Assembly: GCF_018613675.1 (NCBI RefSeq)
Contig: NZ_JAGGPQ010000005.1
Location: forward strand, 248,001-312,000
Source: Arthrobacter sp. ISL-85
GTDB lineage: Bacteria > Actinomycetota > Actinomycetes > Actinomycetales > Micrococcaceae
Reading direction: 5' to 3'
Length of the DNA: 64,000 nucleotides
In this document: piece after piece, positions 58,058 to 64,000 of the stretch
Numbering within the stretch: position 1 is the stretch's first letter
Layout: each line of letters begins with the position of its first letter
Notes under the pieces: model-generated
Seen by the model: the letters and a program-made list of their open reading frames with translations, nothing else
Database searches by the model: none
What the model was told of the DNA's origin: nothing
Position numbers and translations under genes: made by a program

Positions 58058-58065
58058 AAGGAGGT
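58058..58065 (+). promoter_or_regulatory. Strong ribosome binding site with an out-of-frame ATG
   Basis: AAGGAGGT sits five bases before ATG 58071. That frame encodes no recognisable protein and overlaps the next two genes; the signal-peptide ORF begins 37 bases later in another frame. Confidence 0.55.
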
Positions 58066-58107
58066 GCACCATGGGAGAAGGGCAAGCCGTTAAGACGGGA
58101 GCAGGTC

Positions 58108-58419
58108 ATGAGCCCTCGCAGCAGGGGCAAACGCCTTGCGGCCGGGATTACCGCGGCCGTGGGTGTGGGCAGTTTCGCAGCAGCCGGCGTCGCCGCAACC
58201 GCCGTGTATGCCTCGACACCCGCCGTGATTGCCAGGACAACTCCGGCAACCGACACCGGCACGCAGGGAAGCACACCCCAATCAGGGTCCGCCCGCTCCG
58301 ACGACGATCACGGGACTACCAAGAACAACGGCTCACGCCGCTCAAAGAGCTATGGCAGCACTGCCCCTGTCCAGCCCGGCAACGGCGGCACCGTCCACGG
58401 CCGGTCCTCGGGGTCCTGA
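58108..58419 (+). CDS. Small secreted Ser/Gly-rich protein
   Basis: ATG 58108 has a GGGAGCAGG-type site upstream. The 103-residue product has a positively charged start (SPRSRGKRLAAG), a signal peptide (ITAAVGVGSFAAAGVAATAVYA) and a Ser/Thr/Gly/Asp-rich remainder ending GRSSGS. It carries no Cys and no FMN-binding or flavinylation motif that I can see. It is first in an overlapping electron-transfer operon and may be a small extracellular partner; the role is unknown. Confidence 0.75.
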   Translation: MSPRSRGKRLAAGITAAVGVGSFAAAGVAATAVYASTPAVIARTTPATDTGTQGSTPQSGSARSDDDHGTTKNNGSRRSKSYGSTAPVQPGNGGTVHGRSSGS

Positions 58420-58420
58420 C

Positions 58421-59479
58421 ATGGCAGGTCCCGGTACGGCTGCTCCTGCTACGGCTGCCCCAGGAGTTGCTGCCCAATCCGCCTGGACAGTCTGGGAGCT
58501 TGAGGCTTTCGTCACGGTAACCGACGGCGAAAAACTCGCCGCAGCCGGGGAGATTGCCCGTTCCGTTGTTGCCGCCGTGGATTTAGCCTGCAGCCGCTTC
58601 CGTGACGATTCCGAACTGACAGTGCTCCAGCCCCGGATGGCGCGGGGCGTCAGTATCAGCCCTATGTTCCGGCTGCTCCTGGAGCGCGCCCTGGACGCCG
58701 CCCGGATGACCGGCGGCGACGTCGACCCCACCCTCGGAGCAGATCTGGCCGCACTGGGGCATGGCCCGGGACCGCAGGCCACTCCGGGGCTCACCAGCCT
58801 GCCGGTACCGCCGCAGGCTGCATCTTCCCCGCCGTCATCTCCCCGGCCTGCACCCGCCCCGCGCGTTCCAGGCTGGTCCCGCCTGCGGCTTGACTCGAGG
58901 ATGCTCACCCTGCCGGCCGATCTCCACCTGGACCTGGGAGCATCAGCAAAGGCTGTGGCCGCCGATCTCGCCGCGGACGCGGTGCACCAGCAGCTTGGGT
59001 GCGGCGTGCTTGTGGGCCTGGGGGGAGACCTGGCAAGCGCGGGGCCGGGGCCGCTGGAGGGTGGAAAGCCGGGCCACTGGCAGGTCATGGTGCAGGACCT
59101 TCCTTCCGACCCTGCCCAGCAGATTTCCCTGGCTCCCGGGTTTGCCCTGGCCACCTCCAGCACGCAAAAGCGCCGCTGGAGGCACCAGGGAACCCAGGTC
59201 CACCACATCCTTGATCCCCGCTTTGGCCTGCCTGCCGACGCGGTCTGGCGCTCAGTGAGCGTGGCGGCGCCCACCTGCCTGGAAGCGAACGCGTACAGCA
59301 CGGCGGCCATTGTCCGTGGCTTCGCCGCCCTGGAATGGTTTCGGAGCGAAGGCATTTCCGCCCGGCTCGTGGACAGCCGCGGCCGGGTCGCAACCACCGG
59401 TGGCTGGCCCGCCGAAAGCTACAGCCCTCCCGCAGGTTCCTCCGCAAACTCCAGTCCCGGGGGTGCCGGCCATGGATGA
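58421..59479 (+). CDS. apbE: FAD:protein FMN transferase (ApbE family)
   Basis: The 352-residue protein has the ApbE blocks MTGGDVDPTLGADLAALGH, LDLGASAKAVAADLAAD, GLGGDLASAG, LATSSTQKRRW and HHILDPRFGLPAD. The last block, PTCLEANAYSTAAIV, has Asn where many ApbE proteins have the Mg-binding Asp. ApbE attaches FMN covalently to Ser/Thr of exported proteins, but no acceptor motif (Asp-x-x-Ser/Thr-x-Ala-Thr) was found in neighbouring products. ATG 58421 follows the upstream TGA by one base; an ATG at 58349 in frame is an alternative. There is no signal peptide in the chosen form. Confidence 0.86.
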   Translation: MAGPGTAAPATAAPGVAAQSAWTVWELEAFVTVTDGEKLAAAGEIARSVVAAVDLACSRFRDDSELTVLQPRMARGVSISPMFRLLLERALDAARMTGGDVDPTLGADLAALGHGPGPQATPGLTSLPVPPQAASSPPSSPRPAPAPRVPGWSRLRLDSRMLTLPADLHLDLGASAKAVAADLAADAVHQQLGCGVLVGLGGDLASAGPGPLEGGKPGHWQVMVQDLPSDPAQQISLAPGFALATSSTQKRRWRHQGTQVHHILDPRFGLPADAVWRSVSVAAPTCLEANAYSTAAIVRGFAALEWFRSEGISARLVDSRGRVATTGGWPAESYSPPAGSSANSSPGGAGHG

Positions 59480-60029
59480 GGCAATGTGGGCATTTGGCCG
59501 GGTAAGCGGCTTCGTGTCCCTGGCACTGTTCACCGGGTCCGTGCTGCTGGGGATCCTGAACCGGTCCGGCCGGCCGCTGATGGTACTGCCACGGTTCTCC
59601 ATCAGCCTCCTGCACGGGAACATAGCCTTGCTGGCCACGATTTTCCTGGGGCTGCACGTGGGATCCCTGCTCCTTGACTCCTTTGCCAAGCTGAATCCGG
59701 TGGACATCGTGGTGCCGTTCCTTGGCTCCTTTCAGCCCTTCTGGCAGGGGCTGGGAACGGTGGCCCTGGACCTTGTCCTGGCAGTGGTAGTGACCGGGCT
59801 GCTGCGGCATCGGATTGGGCAGCGCAGCTTCAAGGCCGTGCACTGGCTCAGCTACGGCGTCTGGCCGGTGGCCATGGCGCACGCCCTGGGAAACGGCACC
59901 GACGTCTCCAGCGGTTGGTTCCTCCTGCTGGCCGCGTCATCCGCGGTGGCCGTTGCCGCGGCCCTGCTGTGGCGGCTGAGCCCCTCCTTCCTCGAAACCT
60001 CCCATGCCAGGCAAGGAAACCTGCCGTGA
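59472..60029 (+). CDS. Ferric-reductase-like membrane protein
   Basis: The 185-residue protein has five to six hydrophobic segments and four His that could bind two haems: SLLHGN and LGLHVG in one region, AVHWLS and MAHALG in another. It matches the ferric-reductase-like transmembrane domain without a flavin or NAD domain. It overlaps apbE by eight bases and the next gene by four (GTGA), so it is the membrane partner of a cytosolic electron-donating module. Confidence 0.85.
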   Translation: MDEAMWAFGRVSGFVSLALFTGSVLLGILNRSGRPLMVLPRFSISLLHGNIALLATIFLGLHVGSLLLDSFAKLNPVDIVVPFLGSFQPFWQGLGTVALDLVLAVVVTGLLRHRIGQRSFKAVHWLSYGVWPVAMAHALGNGTDVSSGWFLLLAASSAVAVAAALLWRLSPSFLETSHARQGNLP

Positions 60030-61294
60030 GCCAAGCCAATGACACGTACCCGCCGGTGCCCCTGCAACCGGCGCAGGACACGACGCGGCAGGAACCGCGG
60101 CTCCTGGCCGCAGGCGCTGACGCAGGCTGGGAGCAGCACGTTGGCACCTTCGGGTCCTCGGAACCGCACACAGCCGGACCGGGCCTGCTGGAGGCGCTGG
60201 CGGAAGCCGGACTCACCGGCCGGGGCGGAGCCGCTTTCGAAACCTGGCGCAAGGCCACAGCCGCTGCCGGGTCCGTCAGGAAGGGATTGTTCCCGGCACG
60301 GCCGGTGGTGATCGCCAACGGCGCCGAGGGCGAACCGCTCAGCTTCAAGGACCGGACACTCCTTACGCACGCGCCCCATCTGGTCATCGACGGGCTGATT
60401 GCCCTGGCCGCAGCCCTGGGCGGCGCAGAGATGTACGTGTACGCGCCGGCGGCCGGCCTGCCCCACGTGCAGCGGGCCGTCGGCGAACGCCCCCGGGGCA
60501 AACGGATCAGGGTGGTTCAGGCCCCCGAAACGTTCATCTCCGGTGAGTCCAGCGCCGTCGTCAATATGATCGCGAACGGCAGCGCCGTCCCCACTGACCA
60601 GCGCCGCCGCCTCAGCGAGTCGGGCCTCAACGGCCGCCCCACCCTGGTGGTGAATGTCGAAACCCTCGCCCAGGTTGCCCTGATAGCCCGTTATGGTGCG
60701 CAGTGGTTCCGCCAGGCCGGGACCGGGACGGACCCGGGCACCCGGCTGGTGTCTGTTTCCGGCCCAGCCCCGGTACGGGATGTGGTGCTGGAGGTGCCCG
60801 GCGGCGCACCCCTTTCCGCGGTCCTGCGGGAAGCGGGAATGGACCCTGCCGCCTTGTCCGCGGTCCTGGTGGGCGGCTACCACGGGCGGTGGGTGCGCCC
60901 CGCGGGGCACACGCTCTCACCCGTGGGACCGCCCAGCCGGGTGGTGCGGCCCGGCGCAGGCGTGATCCATGCCCTGGATCTGCAGGCCTGCGGCATCCAG
61001 GCGACGGCCCGGATAGTCAGCTACCTTGCCGGCCAGTCGGCCAGGCAGTGCGGACCCTGCATGTTCGGCCTTCCGGCCATGGCGTCCGTCCTCAACCGGA
61101 TCGCCGGAGGGGAAGCGAATCCCCGCCTTGCCTCCGAGCTGGACCGCCTGGGCAGGCTGGTCTCCGGGCGCGGTGCGTGCAGGCACCCGGAAGGGACCAC
61201 CGGACTGGTCAGCAGCGCCCTGGAGGTCTTCGCGGCCGACTTCCGTGCCCACGTTTCCGGATACTGCACGGGTCCGGGAGGCGCAGCGGCATGA
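60026..61294 (+). CDS. Orphan NuoF-like flavoprotein subunit
   Basis: The 422-residue protein resembles the NADH-binding NuoF/Nqo1 subunit. It has the FMN/NAD glycine-rich GRGGAAFETWRK, NGAEGEP, ETFISGESSAVV and an SLBB domain (LVSVSGPAPVRDVVLEVPGG). The C-terminal iron-sulphur region reads SARQCGPCMFGLP and GACRHPEG, with only three Cys where NuoF has four (CGxCxxC and C). The fourth ligand could be another residue such as His. The other Nuo subunits are absent. GTG 60026 is in a GTGA overlap. Confidence 0.86.
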   Translation: MSQANDTYPPVPLQPAQDTTRQEPRLLAAGADAGWEQHVGTFGSSEPHTAGPGLLEALAEAGLTGRGGAAFETWRKATAAAGSVRKGLFPARPVVIANGAEGEPLSFKDRTLLTHAPHLVIDGLIALAAALGGAEMYVYAPAAGLPHVQRAVGERPRGKRIRVVQAPETFISGESSAVVNMIANGSAVPTDQRRRLSESGLNGRPTLVVNVETLAQVALIARYGAQWFRQAGTGTDPGTRLVSVSGPAPVRDVVLEVPGGAPLSAVLREAGMDPAALSAVLVGGYHGRWVRPAGHTLSPVGPPSRVVRPGAGVIHALDLQACGIQATARIVSYLAGQSARQCGPCMFGLPAMASVLNRIAGGEANPRLASELDRLGRLVSGRGACRHPEGTTGLVSSALEVFAADFRAHVSGYCTGPGGAAA

Positions 61295-61551
61295 AGACAC
61301 ACCTGCACATCGACTGGACCAGCTGCGACGGCCGCGGCCTGTGCGCCGAACTGCTTCCCGGGGTGCTGGACCGGGACGACTGGGGGTACCCGGTGGCGCG
61401 CGGGAAGGTGGGCCGCGAACGGACGGACGTCCCGCTGCGCGATGCCGACCGGGAAGCCGCACGGGAAGCGGTCTTCCTCTGCCCCAGGCTGGCCCTCAGC
61501 CTGCTGGACGGGAAGGCACCGGAAACCGGGAAGCAGGTGCCCGGGCAGTGA
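61291..61551 (+). CDS. Ferredoxin, probably [3Fe-4S] type
   Basis: The 86-residue protein has SCDGRGLCAEL near the N-terminus and FLCPRLALSLL near the C-terminus: three Cys in the CxxxxxC...CP pattern of actinobacterial 3Fe-4S ferredoxins. ATG 61291 overlaps the NuoF-like gene (ATGA). It probably shuttles electrons between that subunit and the membrane haem protein or a third partner. Confidence 0.85.
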   Translation: MKTHLHIDWTSCDGRGLCAELLPGVLDRDDWGYPVARGKVGRERTDVPLRDADREAAREAVFLCPRLALSLLDGKAPETGKQVPGQ

Positions 61552-61568
61552 AGCCGCGCCGGTGACAC

Positions 61569-61574
61569 TAGGAT
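61569..61574 (+). promoter_or_regulatory. Leaderless -10 box of dnaG
   Basis: TAGGAT ends six bases before GTG 61581, the best -10 match of the leaderless set in this window. Confidence 0.6.
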
Positions 61575-61580
61575 TGCTGT

Positions 61581-63524
61581 GTGGCTGGGCTGATTAAACG
61601 TGAAGATATTGACGAAGTACGCCAGCGCACGGATATCAAGGAAGTGGTTGACGGCTACGTCACGCTCAAGGGCGCCGGGCTGGGAACCTTCAAGGGCCTG
61701 TGCCCCTTCCACGACGAGCGCTCGCCGTCCTTCACCGTCCGTCCCCAGGTAGGCCGCTACCACTGCTTCGGCTGCGGCGAGGACGGGGATGTCATCGCCT
61801 TCGTCCAAAAGCAGGACCACAGCTCCTTCCAGGAAGCAGTGGAAAAGCTCGCATCCCGGATCGGCTACGAGCTCCGCTACGAAGACGGCGGAACCGGCCC
61901 TAACCGGGAGGAAGTAGGCCGCCGCCAGCGGCTGCTGGACGCACACAAGATTGCGGACGAATTCTTCCGCGCCCAAATGCTCACGCCCGGAGCCGCGGAG
62001 GCCCGCAACTTCCTGTTCGGCCGGGGCTTCGACCGGGCAGCCGCGGAGCACTTCGGTTGCGGCTACGCCCCCCAAGGGTGGGACGGTCTCCTGAAGCACC
62101 TTCGCGGCCGCGGCTTCACAGACGCCGAGCTCAAGCTCACCGGGATGTTCAGCGAAGGAAACCGGGGCATCTACGACCGTTTCCGCGGCCGCCTCATTTG
62201 GCCCATCAAAGACATGGCCGGCGACACCATCGGCTTCGGCGCGCGCCGGCTCTATGAGGATGACCAGGGCCCCAAGTACCTCAACACCCCCGAAACCACG
62301 CTCTACAAGAAGTCCCAGGTCCTCTACGGCATCGACCTGGCCAAGCGCAGCATCGCCAAGGACCGGCAGTTGGTGGTGGTGGAGGGCTACACCGACGTCA
62401 TGGCCTGCCACCTTGCAGGAATTACGACGGCGGTAGCCACCTGCGGAACGGCGTTTGGCACCGAACACATCAAGATCGCGCGCCGGCTCCTGTCCGACGA
62501 CGGCACCGGGGGAGAAGTGGTGTTCACCTTCGACGGCGACGCCGCCGGGCAGAAGGCGGCCCTGCGGGCCTTCGAAGAGGACCAGCGGTTCACCGCCCAG
62601 ACGTACGTGGCCGTGGAACCCACCGGCGCCGACCCGTGCGACCTCCGGCTCAGCCGGGGGGATGAGGCGGTGCACGCCCTGATCCAGTCCCGGCGGCCGC
62701 TGTTCGAGTTTGCCATCCGCAGCACGCTGAAGCAGTTCAACCTGGACACTGTCGAAGGCCGCGTCCAGGGCCTCAAGGCCTCCGTGCCGGTGGTGGCGGC
62801 CATCCGCGACGCTTCCACCCGGACCGGCTACTGCCAGGCGCTGACCGGCTGGCTGGGCATGCCGGACCCCAACGAGGTCCTGCGCCTGGTCACCGCAGAA
62901 GTGAAGAACGCCGCAAAACGCGGTGAACCGGGACGGTCACCGGCCCCGGGCCAGCAGCAGCCAAACGGCCCCGCCCGCCCAGCCCCCGCCCAACCCGGCG
63001 GCCCCGGCGTAGCTGCCGGGCCGTCGTCGGGCGTTGTTCCCTCCTTCCACCGCCCGGACCCGCGCGATCCTGTGGCTTCCATGGAGCGTCAGGCGCTGGA
63101 AGTGGCGCTGCAGCAGCCCTCCCTGCTGGCGGGCGGAGTCTGGGACCGCTTCGCCGCCGCCCGGTTCGCCATCCCCGCCTTCCAGGCCGTCCATGACGCA
63201 ATGCGTGCCACGGGCCCCGGCCTCACTGTCGATCCGGTGGGCTGGGTGGAGCACGTAATGAATGAGGTCCCGGAACCCCTGCGGCCGCTGGTGTCCGAGC
63301 TCGCCGTGGTGCCGCTGCCGGCCCACACAGAAGAAGCGGTGCTGAAGTACTGCCGCGACATCCTGTCCCGGCTTTTCGAACTCCAGATCACCCGGGTCAA
63401 GGCGGACAAAATGGGCCAGCTGCAGCGCCTGGACGCGGCGGCGGACCCGGAGACCTACCAGCGGCTCAACCGCGAACTGATGATGCTGGAAATGGAACGC
63501 CGGGCACTGCGGGCGGAGTCGTAG
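61581..63524 (+). CDS. dnaG: DNA primase
   Basis: The 647-residue primase makes RNA primers for replication. It shows the N-terminal CHC2 zinc finger (CPFHDERSPSF, YHCFGCGEDGD), the primase core (GFGARRLYED, LYKKSQVLYGID), the Toprim acidic sites (VVEGYTDVMACH and FDGDAAGQKA), a Pro/Gly/Gln-rich linker (near 62930-63060), and a C-terminal helicase-binding domain. GTG 61581 is supported by the TAGGAT box. Length is normal. Confidence 0.97.
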   Translation: MAGLIKREDIDEVRQRTDIKEVVDGYVTLKGAGLGTFKGLCPFHDERSPSFTVRPQVGRYHCFGCGEDGDVIAFVQKQDHSSFQEAVEKLASRIGYELRYEDGGTGPNREEVGRRQRLLDAHKIADEFFRAQMLTPGAAEARNFLFGRGFDRAAAEHFGCGYAPQGWDGLLKHLRGRGFTDAELKLTGMFSEGNRGIYDRFRGRLIWPIKDMAGDTIGFGARRLYEDDQGPKYLNTPETTLYKKSQVLYGIDLAKRSIAKDRQLVVVEGYTDVMACHLAGITTAVATCGTAFGTEHIKIARRLLSDDGTGGEVVFTFDGDAAGQKAALRAFEEDQRFTAQTYVAVEPTGADPCDLRLSRGDEAVHALIQSRRPLFEFAIRSTLKQFNLDTVEGRVQGLKASVPVVAAIRDASTRTGYCQALTGWLGMPDPNEVLRLVTAEVKNAAKRGEPGRSPAPGQQQPNGPARPAPAQPGGPGVAAGPSSGVVPSFHRPDPRDPVASMERQALEVALQQPSLLAGGVWDRFAAARFAIPAFQAVHDAMRATGPGLTVDPVGWVEHVMNEVPEPLRPLVSELAVVPLPAHTEEAVLKYCRDILSRLFELQITRVKADKMGQLQRLDAAADPETYQRLNRELMMLEMERRALRAES

Positions 63525-63619
63525 GCAGGGCCTGGTCCCCATGCCCGGAGGTGGGCCAGGTCACGGCAGTCCGATTTCGTGTCCGCGGCAAGTGTTTGCT
63601 AGGCTAATACCCGCCTCAT

Positions 63620-63692
63620 TCCTCCTTAGCTCAATTGGCAGAGCATTCGACTGTTAATCGAAGGGTTGCTGGTTCAAGTCCAGCAGGAGGAG
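63620..63692 (+). tRNA. tRNA-Asn (anticodon GTT), first copy
   Basis: The 73-base sequence folds as a cloverleaf: acceptor arms TCCTCCT and AGGAGGA, D arm with AGCTCAATTGGCAGAGC, anticodon loop CTGTTAA (GTT at 63653-63655), and T arm GCTGGTTCAAGTCCAGC. CCA is not encoded. A promoter-like TAGGCT lies 14-19 bases upstream. Confidence 0.96.
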
Positions 63693-63697
63693 CTTCC

Positions 63698-63728
63698 AAT
63701 CCCCGTTCCGGCTTCCGGAACGGGGATT
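63698..63728 (+). terminator. Terminator of the first tRNA-Asn
   Basis: A perfect 14-base stem (63698-63711 with 63715-63728) closes a CTT loop and is followed by TTT. This is a good factor-independent terminator. Confidence 0.85.
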
Positions 63729-63814
63729 TTTGCTTCCGGGCAGGGCGTCTGGGCCCGGAAAACCGCCGATTTCCCTTGGGCCGGAAACCTTTGCTAATGT
63801 CATACCTGCTTCAT

Positions 63815-63887
63815 TCCTCCTTAGCTCAATTGGCAGAGCATTCGACTGTTAATCGAAGGGTTGCTGGTTCAAGTCCAGCAGGAGGAG
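63815..63887 (+). tRNA. tRNA-Asn (anticodon GTT), second copy
   Basis: It is identical over all 73 bases to the first copy, 195 bases downstream. The upstream TTTGC-TAATGT and TACCTGCTTCAT align with the first copy's leader, so the duplicated unit includes the promoter. Confidence 0.96.
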
Positions 63888-63894
63888 CGCTACG

Positions 63895-63935
63895 AAAAAT
63901 CCCCGTTCCTCCGGCTGGAGGAGCGGGGATTTTTT
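63895..63935 (+). terminator. Terminator of the second tRNA-Asn
   Basis: AAAAATCCCCG (63895-63905) pairs with CGGGGATTTTT (63924-63934), with TTCCTCC and GGAGGA extending the stem, and a T-rich end. It is related in sequence to the first tRNA's terminator. Confidence 0.85.
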
Positions 63936-63955
63936 CTTTCGCGGGCCGCAGCGGG

Positions 63956-64000
63956 TTAGACGAAATCCATTTCCACTTGCAGGAACCTTTCCGCTTCGGC
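63956..64000 (-). CDS. C-terminal end of an unidentified protein (truncated by window edge)
   Basis: On the minus strand the frame from 64000 reads AEAERFLQVEMDFV and stops at TAA (63956-63958). It is opposite in direction to the tRNAs, whose terminator lies next to it. Too short to identify. Confidence 0.4.
   Translation of the reverse strand, partial: AEAERFLQVEMDFV

Noticed and set aside
58071..58520. 149-codon frame after the strong ribosome site
   Set aside because: Composition is Arg/Gln-rich antisense-like noise and it overlaps two genes in other frames; reported only as a leader oddity.

Overview
The window is a 64-kb piece of a high-GC actinobacterial chromosome, most like Arthrobacter/Pseudarthrobacter (Micrococcaceae). 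The support is indirect: dense GC-rich coding with 4-nt ATGA/GTGA gene overlaps, frequent GTG/TTG starts, several apparently leaderless genes, a GatCAB amidotransferase, two riboswitches of the actinomycete SAM-IV type, DUF222/HNH genes, and an MMSDH/HIBADH pair. No prophage, insertion sequence or CRISPR array was seen. The species call is inference; no database was searched.

Region 1 (1-14.9 kb) is the most unusual part. It is a tightly overlapping signalling operon: a transglutaminase-like membrane protein whose catalytic Cys position is Asp, a zinc-ribbon/RDD/FHA membrane protein, a PP2C phosphatase, a zinc-ribbon/FHA protein, a transmembrane Ser/Thr kinase, a degenerate-FHA/winged-helix protein, and a 1481-residue FHA-bearing EssC/EccC-like ATPase. 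After a hairpin comes a secreted Pro-rich protein. It resembles the PFNA cluster known from bifidobacteria, fused here to a type VII secretion-type motor, but no WXG100, EccB, EccD or mycosin gene is visible.

Region 2 (14.9-28.7 kb) holds ligA, a frameshifted inositol-monophosphatase-like gene, a GNAT protein, a Rid protein, a citrate-type two-component system divergent from a CitMHS transporter, gatCAB, a secreted protein, and a frameshifted LysR gene. Region 3 (28.8-41 kb) is amino-acid metabolism: tdh-kbl (threonine to glycine), a FAD amino-acid dehydrogenase with hutI, a DeoR regulator with a clear operator, a CPBP membrane protein, a DUF222/HNH gene, a VOC protein, and metY and metX, each behind its own SAM-IV riboswitch.

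Region 4 (41-48.5 kb) has a zinc alcohol dehydrogenase, a LysR regulator divergent from mmsB-mmsA (valine/isobutyrate breakdown), a SHOCT protein, an SGNH hydrolase, an esterase and an S4 RNA-binding protein. Region 5 (48.5-58 kb) has a YdcZ-type exporter, glyS with a coupled GNAT gene, an acyltransferase, a lipase-like hydrolase, a YibE/F membrane protein, and dus-dgt. Region 6 (58-64 kb) is an overlapping flavin/iron-sulphur electron-transfer operon (small secreted protein, ApbE, ferric-reductase-like membrane protein, orphan NuoF-like subunit, ferredoxin), then dnaG and two identical tandem tRNA-Asn genes, each with its own terminator. A gene tail on the minus strand runs off the right edge.
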